Of a stretch of DNA of 39,910 nt, positions 26,678-35,553 are shown one piece after another; the stretch's first letter is position 1, and the number at the start of each line of letters is the position of its first letter. The notes below the pieces were generated by a model. That model was not told where the DNA came from and searched no databases. It saw only the letters and a program-made list of their open reading frames with translations. The translations under genes were made by a program, and so were the position numbers. Source of the DNA: Tenacibaculum sp. 1_MG-2023 (GTDB taxonomy: Bacteria; Bacteroidota; Bacteroidia; Flavobacteriales; Flavobacteriaceae); NCBI RefSeq assembly GCF_030547425.1, contig NZ_JAUORH010000025.1, positions 1 through 39,910 on the forward strand, read 5' to 3'.

Positions 26678-27148
26678 TTAATTTACTGTGTTTATTACTT
26701 TGTTTACTGTTTCTTCATAGGTTCCTAAGTGTTCAATAGCATCATTTCCTTTTTTTAGGTTGTTTGAAACTGCATATAATGCATCGTTTCCTTTGTTTAA
26801 ATTGACCGAAACTAGTTGCAACGCTTCTTTAATTTGTGCAAACTGTTTACGCTGTTGATGCTTTTTGTACTCTTCATTACCCATAAATAAGCTAAATAGT
26901 AAGAATACTGACGCTGCTACTGATAACCATTTCCAGTTCTTCTTAGTTTTCTCAGGTTCTAACTGAATGGTTTTGGTAAAGGTTTCGTCTTTACTTTGTT
27001 TAAAATAACCAAACATCATACTATACTCTTGCAAATGCGGTGCCACGTCGTTTGATGTAAAATACTCTTGTAACGTTTGCTCTTCTTGCAATGTTGTTTC
27101 TGCGTCTAGATATTTATCTAATAATTTTTCTATGTTAGCTAACTCCAT
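26678..27148 (-). CDS. putative anti-sigma factor (single-pass membrane protein)
   Basis: The 156-aa protein has a cytoplasmic N-terminal part (1-70, with LDKYLDAETTLQEEQTLQEYF like other Bacteroidota anti-sigma N-termini), one membrane segment at about 76-90 (WLSVAASVFLLFSLFMG) and a periplasmic helical tail with two near-repeats (LNKGNDALYAVSNN, LKKGNDAIEHLG). Its start overlaps the sigma-factor stop by 14 bp, the usual sigma/anti-sigma coupling. It lacks a recognisable zinc-binding HxxxCxxC. Function is from position and topology. Confidence 0.75.
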   Translation of the reverse strand: MELANIEKLLDKYLDAETTLQEEQTLQEYFTSNDVAPHLQEYSMMFGYFKQSKDETFTKTIQLEPEKTKKNWKWLSVAASVFLLFSLFMGNEEYKKHQQRKQFAQIKEALQLVSVNLNKGNDALYAVSNNLKKGNDAIEHLGTYEETVNKVINTVN

Positions 27149-27644
27149 AGTTATGTTGTTTTATTAATTCTTGTCTTATTGCTTTTCTAGCTCTTGATAA
27201 TGCTACTCTTACAGCTGTCGGTTTCATATCAACCATTTTACATATTTCATCAAAATCATATTGTTCAATATCTCTTAATTGTATGATTATTTTTTGCTGC
27301 TCTGGTAACTTATCTATAAGCTCATGTACTCGGTTTACACTGTCGTTATGTTCTACCCTCTTTTCTAAAGGAGTATCTTTCTCTTTATAATTACTATGAA
27401 CCAATGTTAAATTACTTGCTTGTTTAGACTTTAATCTGTCATAACAATAATTCTTCGTCATGGTCATTGCAAATGCCTCTACATTTTTATAATTAGAGAG
27501 CTTTTCTCTATTTCTCCACAATTTAAAGTACAGCTCTTGTGTAGCGTCTTCAGCTTCTTCAGTAGAAACCAACAATCTTTTCGCTAAACGAAAGACTTTG
27601 TCTTTAAATGGTAATACAACTTTTAAAAAGTCTGATTGGTTCAT
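27135..27644 (-). CDS. ECF-type RNA polymerase sigma factor
   Basis: A 169-aa sigma-70 family protein with only regions 2 and 4. Region 2 includes AEDATQELYFKLWRNREKL and AFAMTMTKNYCYDRLKSK; region 4 includes LPEQQKIIIQLRDIEQYDFDEI and TAVRVALSRARKAIRQEL. First gene of the DUF4252 operon. A good ECF-type promoter lies 70 bp upstream, suggesting autoregulation. The inducing signal is unknown; membrane or envelope stress is plausible. Confidence 0.92.
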   Translation of the reverse strand: MNQSDFLKVVLPFKDKVFRLAKRLLVSTEEAEDATQELYFKLWRNREKLSNYKNVEAFAMTMTKNYCYDRLKSKQASNLTLVHSNYKEKDTPLEKRVEHNDSVNRVHELIDKLPEQQKIIIQLRDIEQYDFDEICKMVDMKPTAVRVALSRARKAIRQELIKQHNYGVS

Positions 27645-27713
27645 GGTTTGGTTAATTAGTTCTGTAAGCCTATTAAAACAATTGCGTCTTATTTAACAGG
27701 TTTACATATCTAC

Positions 27714-27736
27714 GACGACGCAGTTTTAAGTTTGTT
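27714..27736 (-). promoter_or_regulatory. candidate ECF sigma promoter for the sigma/DUF4252 operon
   Basis: On the minus strand, TGTAAC (its AAC at 27736-27734) is followed after exactly 16 bp by CGTC (27717-27714) in the context CGTCGTCGTA. AAC-N16-CGTC matches the general -35/-10 pattern of ECF sigma promoters. It sits 70 bp before the sigma gene start, consistent with autoregulation. Confidence 0.5.
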
Positions 27737-27803
27737 ACATCAATACTAAAAAAAAATAATATTATTCAGTAAATTGCGTTGTTGTTACAACTAATATACT
27801 CTT

Positions 27804-29252
27804 ATGAAATTACTTAAAGCATCCCTAATCATCTTTTTTTCAATACTACTTGTATCATGCAGTGAAAAAGACGATGCGCCGAAAAATATTGAAGTTCAAA
27901 ATTTCGTTTGGAAAGGTTTAAACGCTTACTACTTATGGCAAGATTTGGTTCCTGATTTAGCTGACAGACGTTTTAGTAATGATAGTGAATTGTTCAGTTA
28001 TTTGTCGGGATATGACGATCCTGCTAACCTATTTTACAATTTATTATACATGCCTAATGAATACCCTAAAGATCCTAACAGAACCTATTCGTGGATTGTA
28101 GATGATTACATAGCTCTAGAGGAGTCTTTTGCTGGAATACGCTTAACAAGTGGTATGAAGCTAGAAGGTGCTGATTATACTAATGGTTCTGGAGACTTTT
28201 ATATATATGTATACGATGTTGTTGCTGGTTCTGATGCCGATACACAAGGAGTAACTCGTGGTATGATTATTACTGAGATTAACGGAACAACTATAACTAG
28301 AGGTAATGTAAATGATTTATTAGATAACGACACATTCACTATTCATTTAGCTAATTACAATGGAGGAAATCCTGTTAGTAATGGCACAACCATTACTGTT
28401 ACAAAATCTCAAGTAACAGAAAACCCAATAAAAGTAACCAACGTAATTACTAGCGGTAGCCACACTATTGGATATTTACTATATAATCAATTCTCTAGTA
28501 ACTTTGACGGAGAATTAAATGCTGAGTTTGCTAAGTTTCAAACAGCTAATATTACCGATTTAATCATCGACTTACGTTATAACGGTGGGGGTTCTGTACA
28601 AACAGCTACGTATTTAGGAAGTATGATTACCGGACAGTTCACTAATGAGTTATTTGCTAAACAAGTATGGAATCATAAAGTGATGGAGGTAACAAACCCT
28701 GATTTATTAATCAATAACTTTACGAATCAGATTTTAAATAAAGACCAACAAGGAAATGTGGTACTGGATGAAGCAATTAATAGTTTAAACCTAAATACTA
28801 TTTACTTTATCGTTTCTGATGATTCCGCTTCTGCATCCGAATTAGTTATCAATGCTCTAAAGCCTTATATTGATGTAAAGTTAGTAGGAACTCAAACTTA
28901 CGGAAAACATGTTGGTTCTATTACCTTATACGATTCTGATGATTATACTCGTAATGGCGATAACTTAAAGAGTCATACGTGGGCAATGCAACCTATAGTA
29001 TTAGAAATTCAAAATGTAGATGGTGAAAATGCTCCTGAAGGGTTTATTCCTGAAATTACTATAGACGAAAATCCAGGTAACTTAGGTATTTTAGGAGACC
29101 CTAACGAGCCTTTATTACAAAGAACCATTCAATACATTACTACGGGAGCTAAAGGAGTGCCTACTATGAAAAAAGGAGTTCAATTTTCTCCATCATGGAA
29201 TTCAAATATGATGCGCCCTGATTATAACAATATGTATGTAGAGTTACAATAA
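27804..29252 (+). CDS. S41-family (CtpA-like) peptidase lipoprotein
   Basis: The 482-aa lipoprotein has lipobox ILLVSC (Cys19), a helical N-terminal part, a PDZ-like region (about 110-200, with GVTRGMIITEINGT), and the S41 protease core. The core has LIIDLRYNGGG (253-263), the serine site in DDSASASEL (341-345) and the catalytic lysine in GTQTYGKHVG (Lys368). Such proteins cleave C-terminal regions of exported proteins. It diverges from the ECF operon across a 159-bp gap, so the two may be co-regulated. It ends in a strong terminator. Confidence 0.9.
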   Translation: MKLLKASLIIFFSILLVSCSEKDDAPKNIEVQNFVWKGLNAYYLWQDLVPDLADRRFSNDSELFSYLSGYDDPANLFYNLLYMPNEYPKDPNRTYSWIVDDYIALEESFAGIRLTSGMKLEGADYTNGSGDFYIYVYDVVAGSDADTQGVTRGMIITEINGTTITRGNVNDLLDNDTFTIHLANYNGGNPVSNGTTITVTKSQVTENPIKVTNVITSGSHTIGYLLYNQFSSNFDGELNAEFAKFQTANITDLIIDLRYNGGGSVQTATYLGSMITGQFTNELFAKQVWNHKVMEVTNPDLLINNFTNQILNKDQQGNVVLDEAINSLNLNTIYFIVSDDSASASELVINALKPYIDVKLVGTQTYGKHVGSITLYDSDDYTRNGDNLKSHTWAMQPIVLEIQNVDGENAPEGFIPEITIDENPGNLGILGDPNEPLLQRTIQYITTGAKGVPTMKKGVQFSPSWNSNMMRPDYNNMYVELQ

Positions 29253-29273
29253 TATAATTATGCTATATAAATA

Positions 29274-29302
29274 AAAAATCCAGCTTGCTTAGCTGGATTT
29301 TT
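29274..29302 (+). terminator. terminator of the S41 peptidase gene
   Basis: The 12-bp stem AAAAATCCAGCT / AGCTGGATTTTT with loop TGCTT starts 22 bp after the stop codon and runs into a T tract. The A-rich 5' arm would also allow minus-strand termination of the convergent DUF72 gene. Confidence 0.85.
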
Positions 29303-29331
29303 TTATACTTTTTATTCAATAACCTACCATC

Positions 29332-29423
29332 TTATTACACACGACACTAGCATACGGTACCATTAGACACCATTGTCTTGTGATTAAAGACAGTACTGTC
29401 TGAAGTTTAAGACAAATTACAAC
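29332..29423. repeat. 23-bp tandem palindromic repeat array, locus A
   Basis: Four in-phase 23-bp units can be set at 29332, 29355, 29378 and 29401. The best conserved are 29378-29400, ending in GACAGTACTGTC (a perfect 12-bp palindrome), and 29401-29423, starting TGAAGTTTAAGACAAA. Each junction forms a hairpin TGTC-loop-GACA. The same unit recurs near 37.0 kb. The last unit overlaps the stop codon of the DUF72 gene. Confidence 0.6.
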
Positions 29424-30310
29424 AAACTCATTTGTTGGTTATTCTCTTCATTAGGAATTTTTAAGTCAACTCCTAACTCCTTGTTTAGCTTTTTTATAAA
29501 GTAGGCTGCCAACAATGGCGACTCCACCTCTAAGTTTTGATGTATAAAAAAGTGAATGTTCTCTAAACCTACATCGTTCCATTCTTTTAAACGAACTACC
29601 CAATCATCCAAACGCGTATAATCTGACGGGTGATTTGCTCCAACATAACGAACAAAAGCTTCATTATTCGTTAAACACATATGCATCATATCTCTTCTAC
29701 CGGCGGTATCAACTAACACATTGGTTATGTTATGTTCTTCAAACAACTGTGTAAACTCATTAAATACAACCTCATCTTCAAACCAATTTGGGTGACGAAC
29801 CTCAATAGCTAATGGTATACCTTTAGGCCAGCTTACCACAAAGTTTTGTAATCTATCAAAGTTTTTATTACCAAAATTAGCGTGTAACTGTAAAAATATG
29901 GTACCTAACTTCTCTTGTAAATGTGAAGCATTATCTAAATACACATTCACAGCATCTTGTACACCTTGTAAACGCTTCCAGTGGCTTATCTCCTGCCCTA
30001 GTTTTGGGAAAAACTTGAAGTTTTCAGGAGTTTTAGCTTTCCACTTTTCAAACTGTGCTGCTGGAAACTGTCGGTAAAAAGTAGCATTGAGTTCTATCGA
30101 GTTAAACTGTTTCGAATAATACTCTAATTCATCTTTGGTCCCTCGTGGGTAAAAACCTTTTAAATCTGCTTTATTCCATTTTGCACAGCCAACATACACA
30201 TTAGGTGTACCGCTCCTTTCAAAAGAACTTAATAGCTCTATTGTTTTAGGATGCGTTGCTGGTAATGTAAAATCTACTAACTCTGGTTGTGCTACTTTTC
30301 CAAACTTCAT
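29417..30310 (-). CDS. DUF72 domain-containing protein (YecE-like)
   Basis: A 297-aa protein of the DUF72 family, a TIM-barrel group of unknown biochemical function. Recognised by VYVGCAKWNKADLKGFYP, YSKQFNSIELNATFYRQF, KFFPKLGQEISHWKRL, LGTIFLQLHANFG and IPLAIEVRHPNWF. It starts inside the end of the patatin gene (4-bp ATGA overlap), so the two are translated together. It has an N-terminal extension of about 35 residues before the barrel. No signal peptide. Confidence 0.9.
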   Translation of the reverse strand: MKFGKVAQPELVDFTLPATHPKTIELLSSFERSGTPNVYVGCAKWNKADLKGFYPRGTKDELEYYSKQFNSIELNATFYRQFPAAQFEKWKAKTPENFKFFPKLGQEISHWKRLQGVQDAVNVYLDNASHLQEKLGTIFLQLHANFGNKNFDRLQNFVVSWPKGIPLAIEVRHPNWFEDEVVFNEFTQLFEEHNITNVLVDTAGRRDMMHMCLTNNEAFVRYVGANHPSDYTRLDDWVVRLKEWNDVGLENIHFFIHQNLEVESPLLAAYFIKKLNKELGVDLKIPNEENNQQMSLL

Positions 30311-31266
30311 ACTTCGTTATTTTCTATTCCTTCCTCTATATCTTGATTATCTACCATCTCAGGTCTAAACTCTGTCATTCTATCATCATCCAGTTTTTTA
30401 GCATACTTATAACCCGACTTCCACCATTTCTTCATTTTTTCTTTATCAAAAACTAGCGAATTGGTTGTTAACACCGTTGGTGTATAGTATAAGTTCAACT
30501 TTACATTATGTTGTTTGGCAGAAAGCTTTCCTATGGTAATATTATGTCGCTCAACATTCTCCAACATAAAATCAAACGTATCCATCATCAGTGAAAAAGG
30601 GTTCTTAGCAGGTAATCTATTCATTTGGGTTACTTCGGTAGCTAAAATAATAGCATCAACTTCGGTAGCTCCTCGTGCAATTGCTTCACGAATAGGAACT
30701 AAACTACCAAAACCACCATCGGCATACTGACAGTAGTCTTTTTCTAACAAACTCATAAAAGGCACATAGTTACACGACCCCCAAATCCAATCACAAAAGT
30801 CTTCATACTCACACTCCAAAATAGATTTGTACTCAATTTGATTTGCTGTTAAATTAGAAACTGTTACCACTACCTCTTTATTTAACCTTCTAATTTCATC
30901 GTAAATTTCTTTAGTTATGCTATTGCTTATAAGCTTTCGTAAGTTCTTACTCTCACCAAATGTTTTACGACCATTTAAAAAGTTCCAAAAAGTATTTCTA
31001 TGTCGTATAGAAATTACCTTCTCTCCATGCACCGATTTTATTCGAAACGGACTATTACTAAAAATAGCTTTTTGATCTACCGAAGTATATATTTCTTTTA
31101 ATTCATCAACCATACCTAAAGCCAAATGCGAAACCATTAAGCTACCTGTTGATGTTCCTAAAAGCATATCGTAATCTTTATTTTTATTTTTCATTAGGTA
31201 TTGTGCAACACCGCCCGCAAAGGCTCCTTTACTTCCTCCTCCTGAAATTACTAAGGCTTTTTTCAT
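30307..31266 (-). CDS. patatin-like phospholipase
   Basis: The 319-aa enzyme carries the oxyanion motif GGGSKGAFAGG (9-19), the nucleophile box GTSTG (Ser39) and the catalytic aspartate in YADGGFG (Asp183), the Ser-Asp dyad of patatins. These act as lipid acyl hydrolases. The compact catalytic domain lacks signal peptide and transmembrane segments, so it is cytoplasmic or peripheral to the membrane, not a type-V secreted patatin. It overlaps the DUF72 gene by 4 bp. A TATTTTTG -7-like box on the minus strand (31310-31317) lies about 44 bp upstream of its start. Confidence 0.92.
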   Translation of the reverse strand: MKKALVISGGGSKGAFAGGVAQYLMKNKNKDYDMLLGTSTGSLMVSHLALGMVDELKEIYTSVDQKAIFSNSPFRIKSVHGEKVISIRHRNTFWNFLNGRKTFGESKNLRKLISNSITKEIYDEIRRLNKEVVVTVSNLTANQIEYKSILECEYEDFCDWIWGSCNYVPFMSLLEKDYCQYADGGFGSLVPIREAIARGATEVDAIILATEVTQMNRLPAKNPFSLMMDTFDFMLENVERHNITIGKLSAKQHNVKLNLYYTPTVLTTNSLVFDKEKMKKWWKSGYKYAKKLDDDRMTEFRPEMVDNQDIEEGIENNEV

Positions 31267-31316
31267 TGATTTAAGTTTGGTTTTCCTATTTTTAGTTCTG
31301 TAAAAATATCAAAAAT

Positions 31317-32363
31317 ATGACACGATTATCATTCCTTTTATTAATCTCTTTTATAATACTTTCTTGTACACAAAAAAAGAAAGCTCCAAGAACTTTTGAT
31401 ACTATTAAAATTACCGAATTTAAACAAGATAGTACCAGTATTAGAGCTATGCTAGCCATTAGTAACGATGAATTAATTTTTGCAGGTTCTAAAGGAGATA
31501 TTACAAGTACAAAGGATGGTGGTAAAACATGGCAAACACAAAGTTTAAAGTATAACGATACTATTATACCGCACTTTAGAAGCATTGCCAAAAACGATGA
31601 AAACATATTTGCCTTATCGGTAGCTAATCCTGCCTTACTATATAAAGGAAATGAAAACAAGTATGAGTTAGTATATACAGAAGCACACGAAAAGGTTTTT
31701 TACGACTGTATGCAATTCTTTACCGATGGAAAGCATGGTATTGCCGTTGGTGATCCTACAGATGATTGTCCGTCTGTTATTCTTACCTCAGATGGGGGAA
31801 ATACATGGACAAAACTACCGTGCTCTCAACTACCTACTTTTGAAGAAGGAGAAGCCTTTTTTGCTGCTAGTAACACCAATATTGCTATCATAAATAATAC
31901 CGTATGGATAGGCTCTGGAGGAACTAAAGCACGTATTTTAAAATCTACCGACTTTGGGAACACTTGGGAAATTTTTGATACCCCAATTGTACAAGGTGAC
32001 GGACCACAAGGAATTTACTCTATTGATTTTTATGATGAAAACCATGGAATTGCTATTGGAGGAAACTACGCAAAACCAGAAAACAATAACGCTAATAAAG
32101 CAATTACTACCGATGGTAGTAAAACATGGACACTCGTAGCTAATAATACCAATCCTAATTACAAAAGCTGCGTACAGTATGTACCTAATACTAACGGAAA
32201 GGAAGTCTTTGCAGTTGGAAAAACAGGAATATCATTTTCTAACGACGGTGGACATACTTGGAAAGAAGTAAGCAAGGAAAGCTACTATGCTATTCAGTTT
32301 ATTGATAAGAATACCGCTTGGTTATCTGGTCATGAAAAGATTGGAAAACTAGTTCTTAACTAA
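31317..32363 (+). CDS. YCF48/BNR-type beta-propeller lipoprotein
   Basis: A 348-aa lipoprotein (lipobox FIILSC, Cys17) built from repeated propeller blades with Asp-box-like signatures: TKDGGKTWQTQ, TSDGGNTWTKL, STDFGNTWEIF, TTDGSKTWTLV and SNDGGHTWKEV. These resemble photosystem-II assembly factor YCF48 and sialidase-type BNR repeats. In flavobacteria such proteins are often annotated as oxidoreductase-like without proof; I assign no activity. TAAGTTTG at 31272-31279 could be its -7 box. Confidence 0.85.
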   Translation: MTRLSFLLLISFIILSCTQKKKAPRTFDTIKITEFKQDSTSIRAMLAISNDELIFAGSKGDITSTKDGGKTWQTQSLKYNDTIIPHFRSIAKNDENIFALSVANPALLYKGNENKYELVYTEAHEKVFYDCMQFFTDGKHGIAVGDPTDDCPSVILTSDGGNTWTKLPCSQLPTFEEGEAFFAASNTNIAIINNTVWIGSGGTKARILKSTDFGNTWEIFDTPIVQGDGPQGIYSIDFYDENHGIAIGGNYAKPENNNANKAITTDGSKTWTLVANNTNPNYKSCVQYVPNTNGKEVFAVGKTGISFSNDGGHTWKEVSKESYYAIQFIDKNTAWLSGHEKIGKLVLN

Positions 32364-32481
32364 ACTATCTTAGGGCAAATAAACAAAGAACTATAAGAAA
32401 ACCTATTTTAAGTCTATTAAGTAAGCCTTGGTGGATTAAATTCTTGGCTATCACCCTGTGATTAATTCTTAATGTTTTGTT

Positions 32482-32503
32482 AAAAGGAATTCTTTTCCTT
32501 TTT
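32482..32503 (+). terminator. probable terminator of the propeller lipoprotein gene
   Basis: The 8-bp stem AAAAGGAA / TTCCTTTT with a five-base loop ends in a T run, about 118 bp after the stop. It is only 39 bp upstream of the next gene, so it may also act in that gene's leader. Confidence 0.45.
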
Positions 32504-32541
32504 AACTATCTATTTTTATAAGCTAATCAACTCAATATTAA

Positions 32542-35487
32542 ATGAAAAAAATACTATTCTTACTCTTATCCCTGTGTATTAGTAGCTCTTTTGCACAAGA
32601 GTACTTTCCTACCAACACAGGAGTAAAGTCATCCAAAAACAACGTGTATGCATTTACCAATGCTACCATTTATGTTACCCCTACCCAAGTAGTAAAAAAA
32701 GGAATACTACTTATTAAAGACGGTAAAGTTGTATCTGTAGGTAAATCGGTTACCATACCTAACGAAGCACACGTAATTAACCTAGATGGAAAATCTATAT
32801 ATCCTTCTTTTGTTGATGCTTATTCAACCTTTGGTATCGCAAAACCTAAACGTGAAAGTGGTCGTGGTAAAAGACCACAATACGATGCTGGCAGAAAAGG
32901 ATATTACTGGAACGACCATATTCGTCCTGATGTAGATGCTGCTGCTGAATTTAACTTTGATGCTAAAAAAGCTAAAGAATTATTGTCTTTAGGCTTTGGT
33001 GCTGTTAATACACACGTGGCAGACGGTATTATGCGAGGTAACGGAATTTTAGTTGCTTTAAACCCTAACAGTTCTGATGCTTACAGAATTTTAGACAAAG
33101 AATCTGGAAACTACTTATCGTTTTCTAAAAGTGCTAAATCACGTCAAAGCTATCCTACGTCACGTATGGGAGCTATGGCACTATTACGCCAAACATATTT
33201 AGATGCCGATTGGTATGCTAAAGGAAATGCAAAAAACACCGATTTAGCTTTAGAAGCTCTAAACAACAAAAAAGAGTTACCACAAATATTTAATGCGGGT
33301 GGATATTTAGACAATATGCGTGCTGATAAAATTGGTGATGAGTTCGGAATTCAATATACCATTGTAGGTGGAGGTAACGAATATGAAAGAATTAATGATA
33401 TTAAAGCAACCAATGCTACGTACATTATTCCTATTAACTTTAGAAATGCTTACGATGTATCAAATCCATTTTTAGCAAATAAAATTGCGTTAAGCGATAT
33501 GCGCTCTTGGAATCAAGAACCAGCAAACCCATCAATTTTAGCAAAAAACAATATTCCTTTTGCATTAACTACATACAAGTTAAAAAAGGCAAAAGAATTT
33601 AATAGCAATCTTCAAAAGGCTATTACTTACGGATTAGATAAAACTACAGCTTTAGAAGCATTAACTACAGTACCTGCCAAGATTTTAAAAAATGACAAAG
33701 TTGGTAACTTAAAAGCTGGTAGTTATGCCAACTTCTTAATTACTTCTGGTGATATTTTTGACAAACAAACTACTTTATATGAAAACTGGGTGCAGGGTGA
33801 TAAAAACACCATTAACTCAATGGATAGTAAAGATATTACAGGTAAGTACACACTAACAGTTAACGGAAAGTCGTACGATATGACCATTACTGGTAAAGGA
33901 GCTAAACAAACAGCTGCTTTAAAGAGTGGAGATAAAAAGATAAATAGTAAATCATCTTTTAGTAACGGTTGGTTGCATATAACTCTTAAAGATGGTGACA
34001 ACTACACTCGCTTAACAGCATTTGTTAAAAACAAACAACAAATTACGGGTACAGCTACCGACAACGATGGGAATGAAAATACTTGGAATGCTACTTATAC
34101 TGGAAAAGCTGATGCTAAAAAGAAAGACGGCAAGAAAAAAGAGACCACTCCTGAAGTACTAGCCGTTACCTATCCAAACATCGGATTAGGAAACCCTACA
34201 GCTCCACAAAAAGAAACTATTTTAATTAAAAATGCGACGGTTTGGACTTCTGAAAACAACGAAGTACTAAACAATACCGATGTATTAATTAAAGATGGTA
34301 AAATAGCCAAAATAGGCACCAACCTATCTTCAAGAGGTGCAACAATTATAGACGGAACTGGTAAGTATGTAACCGCAGGTATTATTGATGAGCATTCACA
34401 TATTGCTACTTCCGCAGTAAACGAATCAGGACATAACTCAACGGCGGAGGTAACTATTGAAGATGTTATCAACCCTAACGATGTAAATATTTACAGAAAC
34501 ATTGCGGGTGGTGTTACTTCTATTCAAGTATTACATGGTTCTGCCAATCCAATTGGTGGACGTTCGGCAATTATCAAACTAAAATGGGGAGAGAATGCTG
34601 ACGGAATGTTATACAATAACACACCTAAGTTTATCAAGTTCGCCTTAGGTGAAAATGTAAAACAATCTAACTGGGGAGATATGAATACAATTCGTTTCCC
34701 TCAAACACGTATGGGAGTTGAACAAGTATATATTGACTACTTTCAAAGAGCCAAAGAATACGATGCTAAAAAGAAAAGCGGACAACCATATCGTAAAGAT
34801 ATTGAGTTAGAAACTTTAGCAGAAATTATTAATAAAAAACGTTTTATTTCTTGTCACTCTTACGTACAATCAGAAATTAATATGTTAATGAAGGTTGCAG
34901 AACAATTCAACTTTAACATTAACACGTTTACCCACATTTTAGAAGGATACAAACTAGCCGATAAAATGAAAGAACACGGAGTTGGTGGTTCTACTTTTGC
35001 CGACTGGTGGGCGTATAAATACGAGGTTAACGACGCTATACCATACAACGCTGCTATTATGCACAACCAAGGTATTACAGTTGCTATTAATTCTGATGAT
35101 GCCGAAATGTCTCGTAGACTAAATCAAGAAGCCGCTAAACTAATTAAATACGGAGGTTTAAGCGAACAAGAAGCTTGGGCTACAGTAACTATTAATCCTG
35201 CAAAACTATTACACTTAAACGACCGTACAGGAAGTATTAAAGTAGGTAAAGATGCCGATGTAGTTGTATGGAGCGGAAATCCACTTTCAGTATATTCTAA
35301 AGCAGAGAAAACAATTATTGACGGAGCTGTTTATTTTGATATTGAAAAAGACTTAGAAAAGCGTAAAGCTATTAAAGCAGAGCGTGCTAAGTTAATTAAC
35401 ATGATGTTACAAGAGAAGATTAAAGGAGGTAAAACACAAGCTCCTAAAAAGAAAACTCAGAAATTATTTCACTGTGATACAGAATAA
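32542..35487 (+). CDS. exported amidohydrolase fusion protein
   Basis: A 981-aa protein with a signal peptide (1-18, ending SSSFAQ). It has three parts: an amidohydrolase-like domain (about 40-400), a small beta domain (about 420-535, LTVNGKSYDMTITGKG) with a Lys-rich linker, and a second amidohydrolase domain (about 555-950). Only the second keeps metal-site residues: His618 and His620 (DEHSHI), His772 (SCHSY), His798 (FTHILEG) and Asp852/853 (NSDDAEMSRR). The first has VDAYSTFG where HxH is expected and looks inactive. Related to imidazolonepropionase-like hydrolases and periplasmic dipeptidases; the substrate is unknown. Co-transcribed with the next gene (66-bp gap). Confidence 0.87.
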   Translation: MKKILFLLLSLCISSSFAQEYFPTNTGVKSSKNNVYAFTNATIYVTPTQVVKKGILLIKDGKVVSVGKSVTIPNEAHVINLDGKSIYPSFVDAYSTFGIAKPKRESGRGKRPQYDAGRKGYYWNDHIRPDVDAAAEFNFDAKKAKELLSLGFGAVNTHVADGIMRGNGILVALNPNSSDAYRILDKESGNYLSFSKSAKSRQSYPTSRMGAMALLRQTYLDADWYAKGNAKNTDLALEALNNKKELPQIFNAGGYLDNMRADKIGDEFGIQYTIVGGGNEYERINDIKATNATYIIPINFRNAYDVSNPFLANKIALSDMRSWNQEPANPSILAKNNIPFALTTYKLKKAKEFNSNLQKAITYGLDKTTALEALTTVPAKILKNDKVGNLKAGSYANFLITSGDIFDKQTTLYENWVQGDKNTINSMDSKDITGKYTLTVNGKSYDMTITGKGAKQTAALKSGDKKINSKSSFSNGWLHITLKDGDNYTRLTAFVKNKQQITGTATDNDGNENTWNATYTGKADAKKKDGKKKETTPEVLAVTYPNIGLGNPTAPQKETILIKNATVWTSENNEVLNNTDVLIKDGKIAKIGTNLSSRGATIIDGTGKYVTAGIIDEHSHIATSAVNESGHNSTAEVTIEDVINPNDVNIYRNIAGGVTSIQVLHGSANPIGGRSAIIKLKWGENADGMLYNNTPKFIKFALGENVKQSNWGDMNTIRFPQTRMGVEQVYIDYFQRAKEYDAKKKSGQPYRKDIELETLAEIINKKRFISCHSYVQSEINMLMKVAEQFNFNINTFTHILEGYKLADKMKEHGVGGSTFADWWAYKYEVNDAIPYNAAIMHNQGITVAINSDDAEMSRRLNQEAAKLIKYGGLSEQEAWATVTINPAKLLHLNDRTGSIKVGKDADVVVWSGNPLSVYSKAEKTIIDGAVYFDIEKDLEKRKAIKAERAKLINMMLQEKIKGGKTQAPKKKTQKLFHCDTE

Positions 35488-35553
35488 TCCTCACAGAGAA
35501 ATTTAGTAAGATTAACTACTAAGTATAAACTAATAGTAACAAAAATTTAAAAC

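Noticed and set aside
31292..31660. 122-codon minus-strand reading frame
   Set aside because: It is antisense to the YCF48-like lipoprotein gene and shows no recognisable domain.
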